From Actinomycetes bacterium (GTDB taxonomy: Bacteria; Actinomycetota; Coriobacteriia; WRKU01; WQUG01), in the NCBI GenBank assembly GCA_031272275.1, contig JAISUC010000010.1:1-64000 (forward strand): DNA of 64,000 nt, written 5' to 3'. A program made the position numbers and the translations under genes. The notes beneath the pieces were generated by a model. It saw only the letters and a list, made by a program, of their open reading frames with translations. It did not search any database and had not been told where the DNA came from. Shown piece by piece: positions 1 through 9,201 of the stretch (its first letter is position 1; each line of letters begins with the position of its first letter).

Positions 1-246
1 GGTCAGGCAGACAGGCTGCTGTTGCGGCAAAGCCTCGCGTATTTTGTCGTTGATAGCCGATTGGATTTCCTCCGATGCCAGACCTTCCAACGAGCGGGCG
101 AGCGGCAGGTTCAGGCTGATGGTTTGGTAGCCCGCTTCGGCAATCGCCTTGTCGTAGTCCGCCCTCTGCACGCAGAGCAGCACGGGCGATGATAGGCGTG
201 GCAGCTCCTTGGCTGTCAGCGTTCGGTTGTTGTAGGTTTTGCCCAC
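1..246 (-). CDS. Partial CDS of unknown function, cut by the left window edge (82 codons visible, no stop)
   Basis: Minus-strand frame is open from a GTG at 246 to base 1: VGKTYNNRTLTAKELPRLSSPVLLCVQRADYDKAIAEAGYQTISLNLPLARSLEGLASEEIQSAINDKIREALPQQQPVCLT. Protein-like composition; no clear Shine-Dalgarno; not in the supplied track because it runs off the edge. Confidence 0.5.
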   Translation of the reverse strand, partial: MGKTYNNRTLTAKELPRLSSPVLLCVQRADYDKAIAEAGYQTISLNLPLARSLEGLASEEIQSAINDKIREALPQQQPVCLT

Positions 247-739
247 GGGTGGCTAGAACCCGTCCGGGGTCGGGGATTCGGGATGTGTGGTTGTGTGGGG
301 GTGATGCGTTCGGGCGGGTGGCGCGGGGTGGAGCGTTTTCGACTCCCCCGTATGGACCGACAGGTCCTGGGGGTTTGGGTTCAGCGGGTGGGCGAAATTA
401 CGGCTCTGAGCCCCCCGCGCGCGCGAAATTTCAGGTGTCCCGGCGGGGTACACGGGTGCGGGGCTGGGTGTGCCGGTGGGTTTCAGCGTGGGTCCTCTCT
501 GTGCGCCGTGGGGTTGATTGGTGTATATGATAGCAGGGCGGGGGGTGGTGTGGGGGGATTTTGTCGCGAATGCATGGGGTGCGCCGGTTCGATAGCTGCG
601 TGGATTTAAGGGTTGCGCTTGCGGCGCCCCGGAATGACAGCACTGCGCTACGTGTCGCGAATGACGCAGATGGGCTGAAGCTGAGTTGCAGGTCGCGCGA
701 CGTGGTTGCCATCACACGCAACGGTCTGCCACCCGCCAT

Positions 740-1110
740 CCCGGTCGACCCATCCGCCGCTTATATCGACCTGCGCCATGTCCCCTGTTTCACCATCGAC
801 TGTGAACAGACGCAGGATAGGGATGATGTCTGATACCCTCAACCACATGCACATACTGGCAACCAAGCTTCGCGAGAAACGCCGGGCCGCCGGTTTGCGT
901 ATCGTTACGGATCCCGAACCGCTTCCCGTCCTGACCGTCGATGACATCACGTTCCGTATTCGCAACCGAGGGCCGGCCGAACACATCATCGAAGAGTTCA
1001 TGATCTTGGCAAACATGCTGATCGCACGCTACCTGATCGAAAACGACCTGCCCGGCATTTATCGCATTCAGACCGAACGGGAACAGCGCGGCTACATCCT
1101 GGTCAACGCC
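740..1110 (+). pseudogene. Remnant of an RNB-family exoribonuclease (RNase R/II-like)
   Basis: Two frames carry consecutive RNB-like pieces: IDLRHVPCFTIDCEQTQDRDDV (frame of ORF 561-833), then LNHMHILATKLREKRRAAGLRI...IRNRGPAEHIIEEFMILANMLIARYLIENDLPGIYRIQ (frame of ORF 706-1158). The catalytic middle is missing and the frame shifts at the junction. Confidence 0.72.
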
Positions 1111-1164
1111 AGCCGTAAACCCATCATGCCCGCTGCGGATGCCTGCGTCTCTGCGTAACGAGCA

Positions 1165-1180
1165 GGGGGAGTACGTCCCG
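1165..1180 (+). repeat. Dispersed palindromic motif, copy 1 (GGGGGAGTACGTCCCG)
   Basis: Exact 16-mer, upstream of the preferred rlmN start. Confidence 0.95.
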
Positions 1181-1300
1181 GCGCCGCGTGCTAACGAACG
1201 TGGGCACCGGCCCTGCAGTACTCCAACCGGGACGCGGCTGACCATCACGCGGCAATGCACCGGCAACTGTGACCGTTGGTCGGTTCGCTATACTGGGACA

Positions 1301-2527
1301 GTGAATACAAGCCGTGACATATGCGCCGATGTGTGCACCGACGTATGCGCTGACGTTTTCGCCTATGGGCCGGCAGGCTACCGGGACCTGATGGCACAGT
1401 TGGGCCAGCCTGCATACCGGGCGCAGCAGCTGGCAGGTTGGTTGTGGACGCACGGAGCCGCAGACTATGACGAGATGAGCAACTTGCCGGCAGTACTGCG
1501 TGAACAGCTGGCGGAGGTCGCGGTGCTGCGACGGGGGAACGTGCTAGTGCGACAGGAGTCGACGGACGGCACGCGCAAATATCTGGTGCAGTTCGCCGAC
1601 GGCGTCGCGGTTGAATGCGTCGGTATTCCGGATGAGCCGGGGACACTACCGACACAACAGCGCTCGCCGAAGCACCTGACAGTCTGTGTGTCATCCCAGG
1701 CCGGCTGTGCGCTGGGATGCAGTTTCTGTGCAACGGGCCGCGCAGGGTTCACCCGCGATTTGCTGCCCGGTGAAATCGCCGAACAGATCCGCTTGGTCGC
1801 GGCCGATTTTGGTGTGCGGGCCGGCAACGTGGTCGTGATGGGCCAGGGCGAGCCGTTCTTGAACTTTGATGCCGTCGTAGAGGGCTTGCGCATTGCAAAC
1901 GGATCCGATTCGCAGGGTGGTTTGGGTATCGGGGCGCGGCATATCACGGTATCGACCGCGGGCATTGTCAACGGCATCAGGCGGTTTTCCGCGCTGCCCG
2001 AACAGTTCACGCTGGCGGTGTCGTTACATTCGGCTGTGCAGGCGACGCGTGATCGTCTGATGCCGGGGGTATCCGGGCAGCCGCTGTCCGCCTTGGCTGA
2101 TGCGTTGATCGACTATCGTGAACAGTCCGGGCGGCGTGCCAGTCTGGAATATGCGGTGGTAAGCGGCGTTAATGACACGCCTGCAGAGGTCGACGCCCTG
2201 TGTGATTTCGCGCGACGTGTGCACGCCCACGTGAACCTGATTGGCATCAATCCGATAGATCGCGGCTGTACCGGCAGTGGTGGCGGCGCGAGTGCTGCCC
2301 CTGACATACATGCCACGCCTGCCATGCAGGGCGCTCCCGGCGCGCCTGCCACAACTCCCACACCTGCTCAGCGCACCACAGACGCCGCGTTGCGCTCAGT
2401 TGCCGCCACCTTGCGCAGGTCCGGTATCGAGGTCAGCATCCGGCGCAGCCGCGGAGCCGACATCGACGCCGCCTGTGGGCAGCTGGCCGGTCGCGGCCGG
2501 TACGGCAGACCGGGTGCCGACATCTAG
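1301..2527 (+). CDS. rlmN: 23S rRNA (adenine2503-C2)-methyltransferase, radical SAM
   Basis: CVSSQAGCALGCSFCATGRAGFTRDLLPGEIAEQ, VVMGQGEPFLNFDAV and C-terminal IRRSRGADIDAACGQLAGR. Track ORF starts at 1139; GTG at 1301 (VNTSRDICAD) is a more likely start. Confidence 0.92.
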   Translation: MNTSRDICADVCTDVCADVFAYGPAGYRDLMAQLGQPAYRAQQLAGWLWTHGAADYDEMSNLPAVLREQLAEVAVLRRGNVLVRQESTDGTRKYLVQFADGVAVECVGIPDEPGTLPTQQRSPKHLTVCVSSQAGCALGCSFCATGRAGFTRDLLPGEIAEQIRLVAADFGVRAGNVVVMGQGEPFLNFDAVVEGLRIANGSDSQGGLGIGARHITVSTAGIVNGIRRFSALPEQFTLAVSLHSAVQATRDRLMPGVSGQPLSALADALIDYREQSGRRASLEYAVVSGVNDTPAEVDALCDFARRVHAHVNLIGINPIDRGCTGSGGGASAAPDIHATPAMQGAPGAPATTPTPAQRTTDAALRSVAATLRRSGIEVSIRRSRGADIDAACGQLAGRGRYGRPGADI

Positions 2528-2797
2528 CTCCCCCGAGCCCGCCTCAGGACTATCAGACAACCGCTCCGGTCCGCCCACGCCATCCGCAGCAGTAACGGTG
2601 TTGGTGCCGGCATCGTCATAGTCGACATCATCGTGCATCCCGCGCGTTGCGCGCCTGATGCGGATGCTCATAATCGCCCACACCGCAGCGACAACCGCAA
2701 CCAGAAACGCGAACAGCAGCCACCAGACGAAATCGCTGTCCGAATACAGGACGCTGCGCGCAATGGTCGCCTGGGGTATCAGGAAATCCTGCACCAT
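2396..2797 (-). CDS. Small single-pass membrane protein
   Basis: MVQDFLIPQATIARSVLYSDSDFVWWLLFAFLVAVVAAVWAIMSIRIRR...; start overlaps the upstream stop (TGATG). The 3' end overlaps the convergent rlmN by about 130 nt. Confidence 0.5.
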   Translation of the reverse strand: MVQDFLIPQATIARSVLYSDSDFVWWLLFAFLVAVVAAVWAIMSIRIRRATRGMHDDVDYDDAGTNTVTAADGVGGPERLSDSPEAGSGELDVGTRSAVPAATGQLPTGGVDVGSAAAPDADLDTGPAQGGGN

Positions 2798-3771
2798 CAG
2801 GGTGTCCCGGCGCCGGGTGGTCGGGGCTGTCGCCCGGGCAGGCACGTCCCGGCGCCCCCGTCGGGCGGCTGTTCGTGCGGTTCCGGCTGGGGATGCGGGT
2901 CCCGGTCGGCCTGTTTCTGTTGCGCCGGCTGTTTGCGCTCGTCTTTGAAGGCACGTTTCACCGCACAGATACGTGCGGGAACCTGGCAGTGGTTTTTGCA
3001 CAGTTTGCGGTCGACCTGATCGGTCGACGCGGTCGCCGCCTGTTCCATGTCCCCGATAACCGCCCGTATCCGTTCGCGCAATGCGGCGACGTCCCCGGAC
3101 GCGTAGCTGAAACTGAAGGTCTGGGGCCGGGGGGGCTCGGCTTCGCCGCCCGCTGCGCGGCCGGAATCGACCATGACCTCGGGGCGGATAAAGCAAATCT
3201 GCGCCGCCGGCGCACCGCCTGACAGCGCAACCAGCGCGTAGCAATCGGCCTGATCGCGATAGGACGCACGCAGGGTTTCGGGGTCATCGGCGACTTTGGT
3301 GCCCGATTTGTAGTCCAGGATATATGCCGTGCCATCCACGTCGTATCCGACGGCATCCATAAAACCTTTCAGGTAATGCGTGTCATCCAGGCGCAGATGA
3401 AACTGCTGCTCGCGATGGATGGTGGCACAATCCAGCAGGCGCAGGTAAGCATCGGAGTGTACTGTGTGCTGTGCTGCAGCCAACAGTTCGGTACGGACGG
3501 CGGGGTCGTCGACCTGTTTTTGGCCAAACAGAATCGTCGCGCGTTCCGTATCAATTTCGGGCAGCCCGCTGTCTGTCCCGACGCGCACGGCGTGTTGCAG
3601 AACCAGGTGCAATATCGATCCGCGATTCAGCGCGGCGTCCGGGTTGCGATCGACCAACGCGCCCGCGCGCATCAGGACATAAAACCAAAAGCTCCGCGGA
3701 CACTCACGATAGCTGTTAATGTCGCTCGCCGAAATCTGGGGTAGCTCTATCGTCTGCTGTATGTCAGTCAT
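2797..3771 (-). CDS. Free-standing PD-(D/E)XK (RecB/Cas4-like) nuclease with probable Fe-S cysteines
   Basis: ISASDINSYRECPRSFWF..., LKGFMDAVGYDVDGTAYILDYKSGTK (nuclease core), C-terminal LCKNHCQVPARIC cysteine cluster. Overlaps the helicase stop by 8 nt. Confidence 0.8.
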   Translation of the reverse strand: MTDIQQTIELPQISASDINSYRECPRSFWFYVLMRAGALVDRNPDAALNRGSILHLVLQHAVRVGTDSGLPEIDTERATILFGQKQVDDPAVRTELLAAAQHTVHSDAYLRLLDCATIHREQQFHLRLDDTHYLKGFMDAVGYDVDGTAYILDYKSGTKVADDPETLRASYRDQADCYALVALSGGAPAAQICFIRPEVMVDSGRAAGGEAEPPRPQTFSFSYASGDVAALRERIRAVIGDMEQAATASTDQVDRKLCKNHCQVPARICAVKRAFKDERKQPAQQKQADRDPHPQPEPHEQPPDGGAGTCLPGRQPRPPGAGTP

Positions 3772-6109
3772 CCTTCGCCTTTCCCACCGGGCGAACCTGT
3801 ACCAGTCCTTCCAGCCCCGCCGCCGCGATGCCGTCGGTAAGAGCCCGGCTCAAGCCGCCCTTTGCCGCGCCGTCACCCTGATAGCTCACCAACAGATGCT
3901 CGGCGGCACGTGTCAGTGCGACATATAACAGGCGCCGCTTTTCCTCGCAATTACGCGCGGTTTCCGCTTTCGCAATAGCAGCCCAGGAATCACTGGCGGG
4001 GTCCCCGCTGTTCCCGAAGCGCAGCGCCAATAACGGCGCGCCGTCCTCCGCACGTTCTCCCAGCATCCAATGGCGCCCACTATCGGCCCCTTTGTCCTTA
4101 TCAGAAGACGCCAGCGGAACTATCACGACCGGAAACTCATCGCCCTTCGAGTTGTGGATGGTCATCATCCGCAGTACTCCCCCGCCGACCTCGATGGCTG
4201 CCTGCGGTTCTTTGTCTTTCAGCCTGCGCTGACGTTCCAGATAATCAGCAAAGCCCAACACCTCGCCGCCTGAGTTTTGCCAATCATCGGCCATGCGGTA
4301 CAGTTTGCACAGGTTCGCTGCCGCCTGACGCTGCTCCAGCGTCCCGGTCGCAGGCCACACACGGTCCAAGCCGCGCTCGCCTGCAGCCGATTCCAGTATT
4401 TCCGATAGCGAGGTCACCCCCAGACGCAGACGTCCCCGTTCGATGCAATCCACCAGCCCCGCCAGCTCTGCGCCATCAGCCGCCGGTATCTGCAAACGCG
4501 GGTCGCGCGCGGTCTGCCACAGGCTGTGTACCTCGTCCCGATACGCCCTGCGCGCCTGACCCAGCGCCACTAGCCCGGCATCCGTCAGCCGCCCGAACGC
4601 ACCCAACAACAGCCGCAAAAACGGGACGTCATCATCGGGGTTTCGCAAACAACGCACAAAATCGGCGACCGCGCGCACAACGGGCTGGGTATAAAACCCC
4701 TCCCCTTTCACAAAAAAGCTCTCAATGCCCTGCTCACGCAGACCTGCCGCCAAGCCGTCACCCTGACTGCGTGTCTCAACCAGCAAGACCATATCGTTTA
4801 GGGTATAACCACCATCTTTCCCGGTCGTGCGCAGATCTTCGATAACCTCGGCGATCCACTCCGCCTCTGCCGCCTGTTTTTCCGCATTATTGGCTCCCTT
4901 GCGTCCACTCCCCCCGGCATCCAGCGACAACAGATGCACCCGTTGGGCAATCCGGTCATCTGCGATATCATCTGTCGCATTCCCCTTGCTATCCAGCAGC
5001 ACAGGCGCCGGACTATCCAGCACATCCGCGGTTGCAAAAAATCGATTACAAAACGCCAACACGCCGGTGTCTGACCGGAAGTTCCGGTCCAATTCGATAT
5101 GCAGACCCTCGCGCTGTGCCCGGGCCTCGCGCGCCACAAACAACTCGGCCTCCGCCCCCTGAAACCGATATATCGACTGCTTGTGGTCTCCGACAAAAAA
5201 CAGCTTATGCGCCTCGAAGCGCTCGATGATGTCCAAATGCACCCGATTCGTGTCCTGGAATTCGTCGACCATCACCGCCGTGAACTGCTCGCGCACACGC
5301 TGCGCCACCACATCGCTCTGCATCAGGCGCCTGCAATACAGCAACAAATCATCAAAGTCCAGCCCCGACTGAGCCTCTTTTTGCCGCGCATATATATGCG
5401 ACCATTCCGATGCCAAACGCAGCAGCGTCTCGCCCGCCTGCTGCCCCACACCCGAGGGCATTTCCGCATAACCATCAATCATTGGGGGAGCCTGCCGCCC
5501 GTCTGTCCCTGACAGATCGACACCTCGCCCTCTCAACCCTTCCGCCAGCCCGCGAATTGCGGGGCGCACCGTACGCTCGGGCATATGCTGCAACAGCGAC
5601 ACATAGTCTGCACGTAGACTATGGTTCGGGACGTACTCCCCCGTTGCGCGGTTGGCGATGATGGCATCCAGCAGCAACTCGTCGGTGCGTTCTTTGATCT
5701 CATCAGCTGCGTCCAACACTCTAAAGTGCGGGTCCAGGTCTGCCTCCAGTGCGTATTTGCGCAAGATCCGTTTGCAAAAACTATGTATGGTGCTAATCCA
5801 TGCGCACGGTATGCGCCGCGCCAGTTCGTGGTCACCGCGGTCGCGCAGAGTTTCCTCGATCCGTTGTTTCATTTCCAGCGCGGCGGCGTCCGTATAGGTG
5901 ATCGCGAGTATTGCATTCACGACGCCGGCATCGGTTGTCCCGGCGGCACGCCCTGCATCCAACAGGGCGATGTAGCGGGCAACCAGCGTTTTGGTCTTGC
6001 CCGTACCGGCACCTGCTCCAACCACCACCGGTCCGCGGTTCGACAGCTGTGCCGCCTGCAGTTGGCGTGCGGTCAGATTGAACGGATTATCAACCGACGG
6101 GGATGTCAC
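3764..6109 (-). CDS. UvrD/RecB/AddA-like superfamily 1 helicase lacking the C-terminal nuclease domain
   Basis: VVVGAGAGTGKTKTLVARY (Walker A), VDEFQDTNRVHLDII, GDHKQSIYRFQGAEAELF, MTIHNSKGDEFPVVIVP, RRLLYVALTRAAEHLLVSY. Confidence 0.88.
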   Translation of the reverse strand: MTSPSVDNPFNLTARQLQAAQLSNRGPVVVGAGAGTGKTKTLVARYIALLDAGRAAGTTDAGVVNAILAITYTDAAALEMKQRIEETLRDRGDHELARRIPCAWISTIHSFCKRILRKYALEADLDPHFRVLDAADEIKERTDELLLDAIIANRATGEYVPNHSLRADYVSLLQHMPERTVRPAIRGLAEGLRGRGVDLSGTDGRQAPPMIDGYAEMPSGVGQQAGETLLRLASEWSHIYARQKEAQSGLDFDDLLLYCRRLMQSDVVAQRVREQFTAVMVDEFQDTNRVHLDIIERFEAHKLFFVGDHKQSIYRFQGAEAELFVAREARAQREGLHIELDRNFRSDTGVLAFCNRFFATADVLDSPAPVLLDSKGNATDDIADDRIAQRVHLLSLDAGGSGRKGANNAEKQAAEAEWIAEVIEDLRTTGKDGGYTLNDMVLLVETRSQGDGLAAGLREQGIESFFVKGEGFYTQPVVRAVADFVRCLRNPDDDVPFLRLLLGAFGRLTDAGLVALGQARRAYRDEVHSLWQTARDPRLQIPAADGAELAGLVDCIERGRLRLGVTSLSEILESAAGERGLDRVWPATGTLEQRQAAANLCKLYRMADDWQNSGGEVLGFADYLERQRRLKDKEPQAAIEVGGGVLRMMTIHNSKGDEFPVVIVPLASSDKDKGADSGRHWMLGERAEDGAPLLALRFGNSGDPASDSWAAIAKAETARNCEEKRRLLYVALTRAAEHLLVSYQGDGAAKGGLSRALTDGIAAAGLEGLVQVRPVGKAKDD
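5627..5642 (-). repeat. Dispersed palindromic motif, copy 2 (exact)
   Basis: CGGGACGTACTCCCCC on plus; inside the AddA-like helicase, read as GEYVP. Confidence 0.95.
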
Positions 6110-9100
6110 CAGCGGGGCTCCTCATAATGGTCGCAGCCCTCCCAGGGGCAATAGGCACACATGCGGGTTTTGGCAGCAGCGCGCGACAGGCGCCCCTGCC
6201 GCAACCCGTCCGCAGCGGCGGCAACGCGTCGCCGGATTTCGTCCAGCGCATCGTCGTATGCCTCGGGTTCCAGCGCGGTTTTCCCGGCGACGGTCGCGCC
6301 CAGTTCCTTTTCCAACTGGTCCAGTCCCAGTTCCTCTTTTTCGATGAGGTCCTTGCGGTACGCCACGTTCAGGTCCGGTGCGTTTCGAATCCCGCGATAA
6401 CTAAAGGCCGCCGGCTGCGCTTGCAGCAAGTCGGCGGCGATCGACAGATACACCGCACCCTGATAGCGGGCATTCTTTATCAACTTGGCTTTTTCTATCG
6501 GCGGTTTCAGTGTGCCGTCAGGATTTTTGCTTTTGTAGTCCGTCACTATAATGCGTGCTGCCGGTCGCAGGTCGCTTTCCGCTCCCGGTCCTGTGCCCCC
6601 ATCGCGGTTCTCGATGTCGATGCGGTCGATTCTGCCCCTCAGGGCAACACCCCCAAAACGCACCGGGGGGCCGGGTTGTCCGCCCGGATCGTCGTTACCT
6701 TCATCGCCGAACCGGTATTCATGGACCAGGGGGTGGAAGCCGGGTGCAAAAACCGGCTCGCTTTCCAGAAAACGATGCAGGTTGCCTCTCTCGTTTTCCA
6801 GCTCAAACCGTGCTCGCGGCTCCAATCCCTGTTCTGCCAGCTCCTCCAGTTCCTCAGTGTAGACTGCATCCATCAACTCATGCGCAAGCGGCAGATTTCC
6901 GCAGGTCACACGCTTGGCTCCAGAGATGTGTTCAGACAGGCGGACATAGAACTTCTGCAGTACCGCATGGAAAAAAGTCCCCATGTCGGCAGCACCGAAC
7001 TCTTTGTCCAGTTCGTCTGCCCTGATAGAGCGTTGCAAAAACCATCCCAAGGGGCAGAGCGTGTAATACTCCAGCGTACTGACCGAAAAGGGTTCGGTTT
7101 GTCCCAGGTCATAGTATGCTTCCGCTCCATGTTCCGGTATCGCCAATGTTTTGGGGCATGCATCCGCTCTATAGTTCTGCCGGTGCGATTCTGGGGCCGA
7201 AGGCGCCGCATCACACACAGGGTGATCCACGGTTTGTTGCAGCAACTCAAGAAATCCCGACGGAATCACTGCTTCCCCGGCATCGTCATGGCTCTGCCCG
7301 ATCAAAACCAACTTGCTGCGCGCTGCCCCCATCACGCGATAGCAACGATACAAGGCGGCATCGACGGCATCTTCCGCCATATGCCCGACCGGCAAGCCCA
7401 GACGGGATCCTATATCTGTGATTATATCGGTATCATTTATGCCATCCCAGCCGGTTTTGTGTAGTGCTCCCATTATCACGCAATCAAAATGGTGTCCCGC
7501 AACGCGGTGCGGCTCGGTCAGCAGCAGCCGCCTGCTGCCGGGGGCAGCGGTCAAGGTAACCGGGCAGTCATCCAGCGCCGCCAATAACTCGCCGGGGCTC
7601 AACATGGGATCATCTTTCAACCAAGCCAAACCCGGACGATGTCGCTTCCAACCAGCTGCCGTCGCGTGCTTCTCGGTATTTCGGAGCTCCATCAACTCCT
7701 GCAACACCTTCGTTGCGGCGTTGTGTGCGGCGGCGTCTTGGCGACGGACAAATTCCCCCGCCTCGGGGCTGTTGAGTCCGTTGGCGAGTAACTCGCTGAA
7801 CACCTCGCTCCAGTCGCTCACGTGTGCACGTATCGGTCCTTTCGTTTGGGAAGCAGAACGGGATGCTGTCCGCCCGGCCGCGTCCCCGCCCGGGTGGAGG
7901 CTGCGATGTCCTCGCTCGATCAAATTGATGTAGTCGGCGCCTTTGGTATGTAGGCCATTCAATATGTCGTGGGGAGCTGTCTTGAACTTGCGCCACCGGG
8001 CATCCAGGTCACGCGCCTCGTCAGGTGTCACCCCACTGTATGCGGATGTGACAAACGCAGCCGCCGCAGATGCGCACTCCTCTTCGTCAACACACAGCCT
8101 TAGCAAAGCCGTCAGGGCAGCTCCAAACCCGGTTCGGTTTAACGGAACGCGCATGTCCACATCGAAAGCGACATTCCGCTGAGCCAAAGCAGCCGTCAGT
8201 TCACGTACGCGAGAAACCAAGTCGGGCACCACCACTGCGGTCCGTCTGCCTGCTGCGACCTCTTGTGATGCGGCAGCAACCAGCTGCTCCCTTTCGTCGT
8301 TGTGTCCTTGGGCAAGGATTAACTGAACGCTCTCATCCGGTGTTGTGTGCTCTCCGCCAGCCGGGGCGTCATCGGCAAATTCGGTACTCAGTCGCGTGTG
8401 TTGTCTGTCCCGGCGCGGTATGTCGATGACTTCCAGCAGCTCGGCACCGTCTGTTAACAGGCGCTGTAGCCACGTCAGCCCCAATTCGCTTGCCCGATGG
8501 CTTTTTTCCGCGGTCAACGCAACAATTGTGGGTCGGTGTTCGGACATCATAAACGCGTGTTCGTATTGTCTGCGACTGAATTCGGTGAACCCCAACCAAC
8601 CGAAAGCCCGGTCGCGTGCATAACCCGTCTGTGCCAACTGTGCAGCCGCATCCGCCTCCTCAACCAGCGATTGCCTCATGAGAGCTTCCTTGTATGCTCG
8701 CAATACCTCGAGTATGCATCGTTCGGTCCCACTCATGACCTCTTCGGTGCGGACTTTTGTCGCCGCGCCATATCGTGCCAACTCCACCAGCAACCGCAAT
8801 CCGCCGGCGGTAGCCAAGCTTTTCGGCAGAGGCTTTTTTTCCGCCAGGTCTTCCAGCGCCACACGCATTAACTCCGCACGCGCAGTTGGAGTAATTAGAG
8901 TTCGGCTGTCGCCCGCTGCACACCAATCGCTGTCAATCAGCTGCGTCCAAGTAATTGCCTCCAACTGATTGGTCGACCCGGCCCCGCTGAAGGCGTGGTC
9001 ACGGACACCGCGTGCCTTGTCGCTAGTGGCGTATCTTCTCCCGACTGCATCTGCCAGAAAGCGCGTCGCGCAAACCAAGGTAACCGGCATTCCTTGCCCG

Positions 9101-9168
9101 TACAGGTACTCCAATACCCGATCGGTCTTGCCCGATTGGGGTGGCCCGACTATAACCCTTAAGGTCAT
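6106..9168 (-). CDS. AddB-like nuclease/helicase-related protein
   Basis: N-terminal VGPPQSGKTDRVLEYL P-loop; C-terminal PD-(D/E)XK motif VALRGRIDRIDI...IIVTDYKSKN; cysteines in YYTLCPLGWFLQ and MCAYCPWEGCDHYEE consistent with an Fe-S nuclease fold. Confidence 0.82.
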   Translation of the reverse strand: MTLRVIVGPPQSGKTDRVLEYLYGQGMPVTLVCATRFLADAVGRRYATSDKARGVRDHAFSGAGSTNQLEAITWTQLIDSDWCAAGDSRTLITPTARAELMRVALEDLAEKKPLPKSLATAGGLRLLVELARYGAATKVRTEEVMSGTERCILEVLRAYKEALMRQSLVEEADAAAQLAQTGYARDRAFGWLGFTEFSRRQYEHAFMMSEHRPTIVALTAEKSHRASELGLTWLQRLLTDGAELLEVIDIPRRDRQHTRLSTEFADDAPAGGEHTTPDESVQLILAQGHNDEREQLVAAASQEVAAGRRTAVVVPDLVSRVRELTAALAQRNVAFDVDMRVPLNRTGFGAALTALLRLCVDEEECASAAAAFVTSAYSGVTPDEARDLDARWRKFKTAPHDILNGLHTKGADYINLIERGHRSLHPGGDAAGRTASRSASQTKGPIRAHVSDWSEVFSELLANGLNSPEAGEFVRRQDAAAHNAATKVLQELMELRNTEKHATAAGWKRHRPGLAWLKDDPMLSPGELLAALDDCPVTLTAAPGSRRLLLTEPHRVAGHHFDCVIMGALHKTGWDGINDTDIITDIGSRLGLPVGHMAEDAVDAALYRCYRVMGAARSKLVLIGQSHDDAGEAVIPSGFLELLQQTVDHPVCDAAPSAPESHRQNYRADACPKTLAIPEHGAEAYYDLGQTEPFSVSTLEYYTLCPLGWFLQRSIRADELDKEFGAADMGTFFHAVLQKFYVRLSEHISGAKRVTCGNLPLAHELMDAVYTEELEELAEQGLEPRARFELENERGNLHRFLESEPVFAPGFHPLVHEYRFGDEGNDDPGGQPGPPVRFGGVALRGRIDRIDIENRDGGTGPGAESDLRPAARIIVTDYKSKNPDGTLKPPIEKAKLIKNARYQGAVYLSIAADLLQAQPAAFSYRGIRNAPDLNVAYRKDLIEKEELGLDQLEKELGATVAGKTALEPEAYDDALDEIRRRVAAAADGLRQGRLSRAAAKTRMCAYCPWEGCDHYEEPRW

Positions 9169-9201
9169 AACTTACCTGCCGTAACAGAATATATGGCGAC
9201 G

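Noticed and set aside
4171-4190. GCAGTACTCCCCCGCC resembling half of the dispersed motif
   Set aside because: Lacks the GGGACG half and encodes conserved helicase sequence (VGGGVLRMMTIHNSKG).
6103-7464. 453-aa plus-strand ORF opposite the AddB-like gene
   Set aside because: Antisense to a well-supported nuclease gene; sequence has shadow-ORF composition.
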